DNA of 11,514 nucleotides from CAZKXU01 sp964556665 (lineage in GTDB: Bacteria; Bdellovibrionota_C; UBA2361; CAZKXU01), in contig CAZKXU010000102.1 in assembly GCA_964556665.1 (NCBI GenBank), positions 1 to 11,514 of the forward strand, in the 5' to 3' direction. Every line of letters begins with the position of its first letter. Positions within the stretch are counted from its first letter, which is position 1. The position numbers were made by a program, and so were the translations under genes. The notes under the pieces were generated by a model. That model was given only the letters and a program-made list of their open reading frames with translations, did no database searches and was not told where the DNA came from. Shown here in pieces: positions 6,003-11,514 of this stretch.

Positions 6003-8174
6003 TTAGAATCCACTCCAAACTCTATTCCAGACACTCTTAGCTTTGATAACAATCTCTTTTCCTTCAGGGCAATTAGTGAGTTTTATAAACTTATAATCAG
6101 CACTCACCTGCTCAGGTTGAATGATGCAACTCGAAGCCTCCAAAAACGGGAAATAGTTGAACTTAATAACGGCCTCAGCTGAGTTTAATTTTACCTTTAT
6201 CGAGCTTGAATCTTGAGTTACTAATTCTCCTGAGCCGCTATAAAAATAGTTACTTTCATAGTTTCGGCGGCGGAAAAGTTGAAAATCTATACGATCGCCA
6301 CTATGCCAGACTAGCTCGTATTGCTCAGGGCGGAGGCTATAATAGCGCTTCCATTCATCCTCATGCGCTAGTACGTAAGTTGCGTTAAAGAGATCAAGAA
6401 AACTAAGCATGCTTTCATCATTTCTCTTGTTTACAGTCTCCGGGAATATAGAGGTATAGTTCCAAACATTATGGAAAGGGCTAGAGGCTACCAGAGGAAC
6501 TCCACTCCATGGTGCTAGTGGTGCAAAATGGGCATGATTGAGTTCATGCAGTATGAATCCTGCAAAAAGAACCCGTCCTTGATTATCATGTGTGCGTAAG
6601 GCCGTGACAATATTGTCTACTAAATCAGTGGAAAAATAGTAACGCTCTAGACTGCGATTCCGTATTACGGCACCGCTTACCAGAGGACCAGTAAAGAGAA
6701 TGGCTAGTATTAAGGCTGTTACTGAGGCTAAAATTTTTGAGCCTAGTTCTCTACACAACTTAATCAATTTTTCGATACAGTTGGCGGCTGGTAGGGTCGC
6801 TAAAAGGCCTAGGTATATAAACATTCGATCTAGCTCAAGCTGTGATTTAAGCTCAGTGCCAAGGGTTCCAACTGCTATTAACCATATCGTAGTAGTAATA
6901 TACACAGTACGTTTTAGCCCCACGAACAGAAATATACCTGGAATTGTTAGAAGTAAGAGAATCGGGTTGGCCGAGATCGCGTAGTTTCGAAGATGCTTTA
7001 TGGCAGAGGCGACCTCAGGTTTGGCATTTAGTGCCAAAGCACGCTCGGCAGCGTTTTTAGCCTTGAGCGCCCGCTCAGCTTCAGAATGCATATCCTCATA
7101 GCTAGGAGCTGCTTGTGTTACGAATTTTGAGACATTTGAAACGGACCAGAAAATAAGGATCCAGGAGAGATTAAGTACTAAAAGTCCCAAAAATATATGC
7201 GTGAAGTATCGCTTTCGCATCAACCGTTTAATAAAGAAAATGCTAAAAAGTAGAAGAGGCAGCAACGCAAGACTAGCTGGAGGCCAGAGTGCGTAAAGTG
7301 TCAGAGTGATAATTAACGCTGTAGCCTCAAACCAATTTAACCAGCGATCACGCTCAAGAAATTTTATAATTAGTGCAAATACTAATGGTAGTAAGGCCCC
7401 GGAAGTTATAAATCCCACCGTTCCATACTTTAATGCCCACCTAAACCAGAAGAGATTCGTACTAAGAGATAAAATCGCTGCAATTATTGCTGCAGATTTA
7501 GTTAATTCGAAGATTCTAGCTGCTAGAAATGCGCTAAGTGGACACAATCCAAAAAGAAGTAGGCATATAACTAAATTGTAAACTGAGCTGATATCAAATA
7601 AGTAAAGCAGTGGTGCGGCTAGAAAAAATAGGTTTAAGGTGCCTGTAGCAAAAAAATCCCGTTGATCAATCCCTGCATTCCAGAATGGGTAATAAAATGG
7701 AATGTTGGGAAAGTTTTTTTTGAGTAGCTCCAGTCTATATATTACTACTGAATGATCGTCAGTAAAAAGCAGTTGGCCTGCTGATTCGCGAAAGAAGGCA
7801 TCCCAGAGTATAAAGAGAGAGGTAAAGAGCATCACTGGAAAAGCCCAGTCAGCTTTTTTTCGGATAAGTAAGTATGAGAATATGGAGATCAAGAACACCT
7901 CTCCGCGTATACCGGGACCCTGAAAAAAACTGTATTGTCGACAGATCCAGTCAGAGAAAAATAGGCAGATCAAAGCAACTGCATAAGGGATAGGGGAGAT
8001 GCCGATTTGGGAGAGATTGCGGCGATTTCTATAAATTGCCGCAGTAAAAAATATGAAAGCGAGTGATGCTGTAATCCATGGAGAGGGTATTATAGGTGTG
8101 TGTTCTCTGTCCCAGAGTAGATAGGTTGGAGAAAGAATTAAAAATGTAAGAAAAATCAGACCGGTATCAAGCAT
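6003..8174 (-). CDS. Large GT-C/YfhO-like membrane protein
   Basis: This 723-residue protein has about a dozen transmembrane helices up to residue ~505 and a soluble C-terminal third. TDDHS (138-142), then RLELLKKNFPNIPFYYPFWNAG (147-168), resembles the first-loop acidic motif and G.P.W.P..G pattern of GT-C fold and YfhO/PTPS-related membrane proteins. LDLFNATYVL (593-602) and the late VIKFNYFPFLEAS resemble the YfhO-type C-terminus. An Ala/Glu/Lys-rich helical insert lies at 363-395. The natural role is probably lipid-linked sugar transfer to an envelope polymer; substrate unknown. The only credible start is the ATG at 8174, with a weak ribosome binding site, 5 nt from a palindromic repeat element that may hold its promoter or leader. 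Confidence 0.7.
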   Translation of the reverse strand: MLDTGLIFLTFLILSPTYLLWDREHTPIIPSPWITASLAFIFFTAAIYRNRRNLSQIGISPIPYAVALICLFFSDWICRQYSFFQGPGIRGEVFLISIFSYLLIRKKADWAFPVMLFTSLFILWDAFFRESAGQLLFTDDHSVVIYRLELLKKNFPNIPFYYPFWNAGIDQRDFFATGTLNLFFLAAPLLYLFDISSVYNLVICLLLFGLCPLSAFLAARIFELTKSAAIIAAILSLSTNLFWFRWALKYGTVGFITSGALLPLVFALIIKFLERDRWLNWFEATALIITLTLYALWPPASLALLPLLLFSIFFIKRLMRKRYFTHIFLGLLVLNLSWILIFWSVSNVSKFVTQAAPSYEDMHSEAERALKAKNAAERALALNAKPEVASAIKHLRNYAISANPILLLLTIPGIFLFVGLKRTVYITTTIWLIAVGTLGTELKSQLELDRMFIYLGLLATLPAANCIEKLIKLCRELGSKILASVTALILAILFTGPLVSGAVIRNRSLERYYFSTDLVDNIVTALRTHDNQGRVLFAGFILHELNHAHFAPLAPWSGVPLVASSPFHNVWNYTSIFPETVNKRNDESMLSFLDLFNATYVLAHEDEWKRYYSLRPEQYELVWHSGDRIDFQLFRRRNYESNYFYSGSGELVTQDSSSIKVKLNSAEAVIKFNYFPFLEASSCIIQPEQVSADYKFIKLTNCPEGKEIVIKAKSVWNRVWSGF

Positions 8175-8178
8175 AGGG

Positions 8179-8350
8179 GTAACTGCTCATTAAGTGCGGG
8201 TAGTCTCCTTGTCCCAGTCTTTGCCCTTGTCTTTGTCCGGAATCTTTATCCTCGTCACAGCCCACGCCCCTTAGACTAGGGCTAGGGCAAAGAAATCAGA
8301 CGAAGACAAAGACTAGGATAAAGAGAATACTACACTTAATGAGTAGTTAC
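8179..8350. repeat. 172-bp imperfect palindromic element (CTTTGTC family)
   Basis: The ends are inverted: GTAACTGCTCATTAAGTG (about 8180-8197) against GTAACTACTCATTAAGTG read from 8350 leftward. Pairing continues imperfectly inward through TCC(C/T)AGTCTTTG blocks. The interior is made of CTTTGTC/CTTCGTC/CCTTGTC words and their complements. It fills the space between the start of the membrane-protein gene and the terminator of the next minus-strand gene. A related pattern is at 11216-11460. No coding frame of note lies inside. It resembles a non-autonomous palindromic repeat or MITE. Confidence 0.75.
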
Positions 8351-8380
8351 AAAAAAGAGGGGATCTGAAGATCCCCTCTT
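8351..8380 (-). terminator. Intrinsic terminator of the GT/TPR gene
   Basis: Read on the minus strand, AAGAGGGGATC (8380-8370) pairs perfectly with GATCCCCTCTT (8365-8355) around a 4-nt loop. A run of T (8356-8351) follows. The 11-bp stem lies 40 nt past the stop of the minus-strand gene at 8420. Confidence 0.9.
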
Positions 8381-8419
8381 GAAAGTACTCACAAGCGACT
8401 CGTCCAATTCGTCATTAGA

Positions 8420-9478
8420 TCAGTTGATATCTTTTAGGCTATTTACGCCGTGTTGGCCGTAGAATTCATCAAAACTAAACACGGCTGTCGCAAAGTGTTC
8501 AAGTGCGGTCCCGTTATCCTTTGCATTTAATGCCTGCAGACCGGCATTAAGGTTAGTATTGATCATTTCAAGATTATTCGGGGTAAAACTGAGATAGTGT
8601 CCGGCATCCTTATGTTTACGCTTCTCATACTGCTGCAAACTGGAAACCATGTTAGCAACCGCCCCTAGTGTTTCACCTTTAATGTTAGCAATAAGTCCCT
8701 TTAGAGCAAGAGATCTAGGACTATCCTCAAGCTGGTCACTTAGAGCTAAACACTCTGCAGCAGAGCCAAGATCATTTAGTTTAATAAAAGTTGCTGCAAG
8801 GCTATGATATGCTGCTGCTGCACTCTCCTGTTCAAATCCTTTCCAGGCGTGTTGTGGGAAAAGATCCTCTATGTTGAATGAAGCTAGTACTGCTTTTAAT
8901 ATGCGTGCGCGGCTTGTAAGTTCAAAGCGAGTAGCGATGTCATGTGAAAATGATTTAGAAAAGCGGGCAACACCCTCACCATCCGAGATACAGGCCATGA
9001 CCATATTCATGAGAATTTCATGCTCTTTGTCCCCCTGAAATATCTCTGCCCTGTTCATTGAGGCACGGTTGATGGAGATTAGCGCTAATGGCCAGCTGCT
9101 ATCCTGAGATATTTGTGAGATTAATTCCTCAGTAGAGACATCTGGAAATTCATATATATTCCCGCTGACTGAAAGTGTGGCATAGGCAACCTGATGGCGC
9201 TCTTTTTCAGAAAACTTGAGAAAGGCACTGAGGTCCTCGGCTGAGATACCGAGTCTAGCATCAACAAGTATTACTCGCTCTCCTTTGCTCTGTCTGATCG
9301 CCTCCTGTATTGCACGTGCGCGGCCATCGGCAATTGGGAACATGTTATTTGGAAACTGCTTTGGTGCCGCAGCTCCAACATAACTTACATTGCTTTTGGC
9401 AACTTGCGTTGCTGCTGCAATGGTTTGATCTATAGATGATTCGTTTGCTCCATTTTCGATTACTATGATGCTATACAT
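8420..9478 (-). CDS. Glycosyltransferase-like protein with TPR-type C-terminus
   Basis: The product has 352 residues and no signal peptide, so it is probably cytosolic. The N-terminal ~170 residues resemble a GT-A (family 2) fold: MYSIIVIENGANESSIDQTI at the start, then a DGRARAIQEAIRQSKGERVILVDARLGIS stretch (51-79) in the place of the usual A.N.A...ARGE.ilflDxD. The DxD is replaced by DARLG, so metal and sugar-nucleotide binding may be altered. Residues ~220-340 are Ala/Leu-rich helical repeats like TPRs (LAATFIKLNDLGSAAECL, and LNAGLQALNAKDNGTALEHF). AGAGG-like AGAGG seven nt upstream supports the ATG. The family call is tentative. Confidence 0.55.
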   Translation of the reverse strand: MYSIIVIENGANESSIDQTIAAATQVAKSNVSYVGAAAPKQFPNNMFPIADGRARAIQEAIRQSKGERVILVDARLGISAEDLSAFLKFSEKERHQVAYATLSVSGNIYEFPDVSTEELISQISQDSSWPLALISINRASMNRAEIFQGDKEHEILMNMVMACISDGEGVARFSKSFSHDIATRFELTSRARILKAVLASFNIEDLFPQHAWKGFEQESAAAAYHSLAATFIKLNDLGSAAECLALSDQLEDSPRSLALKGLIANIKGETLGAVANMVSSLQQYEKRKHKDAGHYLSFTPNNLEMINTNLNAGLQALNAKDNGTALEHFATAVFSFDEFYGQHGVNSLKDIN

Positions 9479-9646
9479 GGCTAACCTCTAAAATTAAACT
9501 ACCTAAAACCTTCCACCGAATTTATAGTTAGCAAACGGTAGTCGGCTACTAAAAATAAAACTCCTTTAGCCTTCAGCAGTTTATGATGCAAGTTTCAAAG
9601 AAGAGGTGACAAAAATATTTTAAAATTCTCTAACTATAGGAAATAA
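9479..9646. other. Intergenic gap with a spaced inverted repeat
   Basis: TATAGTTAG (about 9521-9529) and CTAACTATA (9630-9638) are a 9-bp inverted pair about 100 bp apart. On the minus strand the first contains CTATAAA, a possible -10 for the GT/TPR gene, but no matching -35 is evident. No convincing terminator for the transporter gene and no small gene is seen. Confidence 0.3.
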
Positions 9647-10627
9647 TTAGATATTTTTTACAGAAATTTGTGAACACTCGTGCTTAATATAGTGCAGTAC
9701 TACGGGTGCGAGGATCATTCCAGGGATGCCCATCAGGCTTTCTCCAACCAGTAATCCAAGTAGCGTAAGCCACATAGGATTTTTAATTCTTCCACCTATG
9801 ATCTTGCTGTTTAGGAAGTATTCTACTTTATGCAGTAAGACTAGATATATCAGAGCGACTATACCTAGTGTAGGAGAGACAGTTATAGCGATGCCGCAAA
9901 TAATGGTGTTACTTATAATGTTTCCGATAATCGGTAGTAAGCCGCACAGAAAGGTAATAACTATAATGATCTTGGGATATGGTATCCCGGCAATCATCAC
10001 AAAAATTGCGGTGAAGATCGTGTTAATCGCAGATATGATTATCTGAGCCCCCATAACTACTTCAAAGCTCGTATATAAGTTCCGAAATCTAATGCTTATT
10101 TCATGAGTTGCTAATGAGTATAGATTGTCTCTTACCGCATAAGGGCCCTCATGAAGATCAATTTTAGAATTTACGAATATGCTGATTGCAACAACTAAAG
10201 CGATAATCATTATCGCAAACTCTTTCGAAACAATCTTAGCAAAATTGGCAAGTTCTCTTAACTTTGTGGATAATGTCTCGACTGTCAGGCTCTTTAAGCT
10301 CTCTAAATCAGAAAACGGAAGCTCCCAACCTTGTTGCTTAGCGAAATCTATCACAATAGGGATCGATTTTTCAGCAATATGTGGGAGAGCCTCAATAGCT
10401 TCAGTTGTGAAAAATACAAATCCGTAAAAGATAGAAGATACTAAAATAATAAATAGAATAATTGAAACCTCAGGGCGGTTAAAAAATTTTAGCCGACTTA
10501 AGGCCAGATATGAGAATAACACTGTGATTAAAGGTATCGCTAATCCAAACCAACCTACGACTACAAGTGTAGTAGTTAGAAAGAGAAAAGATATCTTAGT
10601 AACTTTGATTGCGGTTGTTTCTGGCAT
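9647..10627 (-). CDS. AI-2E family transporter (PerM/TqsA-like permease)
   Basis: This is a 326-residue inner-membrane protein of the PF01594 type, trimmed to the ATG at 10627. The longer open frame to 10756 runs antisense through the tRNA and is not credible. Helix pairs lie at about 11-45, 55-75 and 137-152, with a soluble amphipathic segment at 76-135 as in the family. The conserved C-terminal block is present: FLCGLLPIIGNII (226-238), HKVEYFLNSKIIGG (266-279) and GESLMGIPGMILAP (295-308). Members export small molecules (TqsA, AI-2; others, Na+/H+ exchange), so the substrate cannot be stated. The length is slightly short. A GTG four nt upstream-in-frame region gives alternatives; the ribosome binding site is weak. 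It is transcribed divergently from the tRNA, 51 bp away. Confidence 0.88.
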   Translation of the reverse strand: MPETTAIKVTKISFLFLTTTLVVVGWFGLAIPLITVLFSYLALSRLKFFNRPEVSIILFIILVSSIFYGFVFFTTEAIEALPHIAEKSIPIVIDFAKQQGWELPFSDLESLKSLTVETLSTKLRELANFAKIVSKEFAIMIIALVVAISIFVNSKIDLHEGPYAVRDNLYSLATHEISIRFRNLYTSFEVVMGAQIIISAINTIFTAIFVMIAGIPYPKIIIVITFLCGLLPIIGNIISNTIICGIAITVSPTLGIVALIYLVLLHKVEYFLNSKIIGGRIKNPMWLTLLGLLVGESLMGIPGMILAPVVLHYIKHECSQISVKNI

Positions 10628-10678
10628 ACCCACTACAATAGCAATTATACCAATTTTGTAATAGACTGTAGAGCTATT

Positions 10679-10755
<77 letters not shown>

Positions 10756-10766
10756 CAAAGAAATGA

Positions 10767-10887
10767 GCGCGCCAGGGAAGGCGCGCACGCCGGGCGGTTT
10801 ACGCCCGGCGGAGGTATATTTGGAGGGGACCGCAGGGGCCCCACCAAATATACCGAGGCACAAAAGTACAGGGATGTACTTTTGTGC
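10767..10887 (+). other. Four-hairpin cassette in the spacer, first copy
   Basis: Four hairpins follow one another with one to three bases between them. H1: 10767-10773/10780-10786, 7 bp, GC only, loop AGGGAA. H2: 10788-10796/10802-10810, 9 bp, GC only, loop GTTTA. H3: 10813-10823/10844-10854, 11 bp, with an inner GGGG/CCCC and CC/GG extension. H4: 10858-10870/10875-10887, 13 bp, loop GGGA. A transcript through this region would be almost fully folded. None is followed by a T-run, so they are not ordinary terminators. Confidence 0.9.
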
Positions 10888-10897
10888 AAAGAATGTT

Positions 10898-10949
10898 CGT
10901 TGGCCTCCGGAGCCAAAGGTCGAGGGTTCAAATCCCCCCGGGCACGCCA
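10898..10949 (+). pseudogene. 3' fragment of tRNA-Arg(CCG), copy 2
   Basis: Identical to the last 52 nt of the intact tRNA: anticodon arm, variable loop, T arm, 3' acceptor strand and CCA. The 5' acceptor strand and D arm are absent. Upstream, the H4 3' arm ends with GTGC (10884-10887), able to pair with only the terminal four acceptor bases. Confidence 0.9.
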
Positions 10950-10960
10950 CAAAGAAATGA

Positions 10961-11081
10961 GCGCGCCAGGGAAGGCGCGCACGCCGGGCGGTTTACGCCC
11001 GGCGGAGGTATATTTGGAGGGGACCGCAGGGGCCCCACCAAATATACCGAGGCACAAAAGTACAGGGATGTACTTTTGTGC
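10961..11081 (+). other. Four-hairpin cassette in the spacer, second copy
   Basis: Identical to the cassette at 10767-10887, shifted by exactly 194 bp, with the same four stems and loops. Confidence 0.9.
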
Positions 11082-11091
11082 AAAGAATGTT

Positions 11092-11143
11092 CGTTGGCCT
11101 CCGGAGCCAAAGGTCGAGGGTTCAAATCCCCCCGGGCACGCCA
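11092..11143 (+). pseudogene. 3' fragment of tRNA-Arg(CCG), copy 3
   Basis: This is the third identical 52-nt tRNA 3' part, ending the array at CCA. It was probably the original 3' end of the gene before the 388 bp of repeats was inserted or amplified, because unique flanking DNA starts directly after it. The same T-stem A-C mismatch is present in all three copies. Confidence 0.9.
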
Positions 11144-11215
11144 AGTCTATTAATCACAAGTATAGAAAATCATAGTATTTGAGACTCTCTTCTTCCTGCT
11201 CTTAATCTTTCTCCT

Positions 11216-11460
11216 AGCCTTCGTCCTCGTCTTTGTTCTTGCCCTTGTCAGTTGTCCGTTTTCATGGTTCTAGTCCACAATAATATAACCATTAAAATTC
11301 TAGGAACACTCAATGGTGAAAGAGTTAACGAGCCAAAGGTGTTTTTAAAATCTATAGTTTCAATTCTTACTACTGTTTGATCAAAGTAGGGAAGGAGTGC
11401 AGATAAGGGCTAGACCCAAGAAAACTGACAAAGACAAAGGCAAGAACGAAGACGAAGGCT
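11216..11460. repeat. Long imperfect inverted repeat (CTTTGTC family), second member
   Basis: The left arm, 11216-11262, starts AGCCTTCGTC; the right arm, 11420-11460, reads the same from its far end. They align over about 41-47 nt with small indels and share TTCTTGCC(C/T)TTGTC and AGTT. The 157-bp loop is AT-rich. The run TCTTTCTCCTAGCCTTCGTC at 11206-11225 closely matches the element at 8179-8350 read in reverse (TCTTTATCCTAGTCTTTGTC). A mobile or palindromic repeat family is likely. Confidence 0.7.
11264..11380 (+). CDS. Possible 38-aa ORF inside the inverted-repeat loop
   Basis: An ATG right after the left arm opens 38 codons ending TGA at 11378-11380, wholly inside the loop. The peptide begins MVLVHNNITIKILGTLNGER and is not recognised. 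There is no Shine-Dalgarno upstream, so this is weakly supported. Apart from the inverted repeat and this frame, 11144-11514 shows no gene. Confidence 0.15.
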   Translation: MVLVHNNITIKILGTLNGERVNEPKVFLKSIVSILTTV

Positions 11461-11514
11461 GTATCCGTCCTCTCCCACCCAGGTGTCGATTTGCAATAAA
11501 TTGAACAGCGGTAG

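Noticed and set aside
4949..7581. Plus-strand frames opposite the two membrane-protein genes
   Set aside because: Short, compositionally implausible, and fully covered by long minus-strand genes with clear membrane-protein signatures.
10767..10887. The spacer hairpins as ordinary terminators
   Set aside because: No T-run follows any stem, and the tRNA 3' parts downstream make termination there unlikely to be the purpose.
11144..11186. Terminator after the tRNA array (AGTCT/AGACT stem)
   Set aside because: Only a 5-bp stem with a long loop and a mixed pyrimidine tail; too weak to call.

Overview
The window reads as a low-to-moderate GC bacterial chromosome segment, most likely from a Gram-negative lineage. 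The left third carries a housekeeping order, acpP - glyA - nrdR - ribBA - nusB, that resembles the fab/gly/nrdR/rib/nusB cluster of deltaproteobacterial-type genomes. Here it looks eroded: fabF and rpiB are absent between acpP and glyA, ribD and ribE between nrdR and ribBA, and ribH between ribBA and nusB. The species cannot be named from the sequence alone.

Region 1 (1-4289, plus strand). acpP has a good sigma70-type promoter and an intrinsic terminator. A ~58-bp promoter-bearing segment occurs twice, flanking acpP (2-60 and 576-633); the second copy supplies the likely glyA promoter. nrdR follows glyA by 4 nt. A 23-codon reading frame with its own ribosome binding site ends on the ribBA start codon (TAATG). 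ribBA has an intact GTP cyclohydrolase II half, but its DHBP synthase half lacks a metal-binding His. nusB has its own promoter, with a perfect 16-bp palindrome over the -10 box.

Region 2 (4279-10627, minus strand). Two adjacent polytopic membrane proteins, both GT-C/YfhO-like in appearance and the downstream one ending in an F5/8C (discoidin)-like domain, probably act in envelope glycan assembly. Upstream of them lie a glycosyltransferase-like/TPR protein with a strong terminator and an AI-2E-family transporter. A 172-bp imperfect palindromic element separates the membrane-protein pair from the GT/TPR gene.

Region 3 (10679-11514). This is the most unusual part. An intact tRNA-Arg(CCG) gene is followed by a perfect 194-bp tandem repeat (2.27 units). 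Each unit contains the last 52 nt of the tRNA (anticodon arm to CCA) plus a 142-nt spacer built almost entirely from four perfect or near-perfect hairpins, with outer stems of 7, 9, 11 and 13 bp. The layout recalls the tyrT/rtT repeats of E. coli, but with a far longer tRNA fragment and a different, highly structured spacer. Downstream is a second, larger imperfect inverted repeat of the same CTTTGTC-rich family as the one in region 2, with a possible 38-codon frame in its loop.
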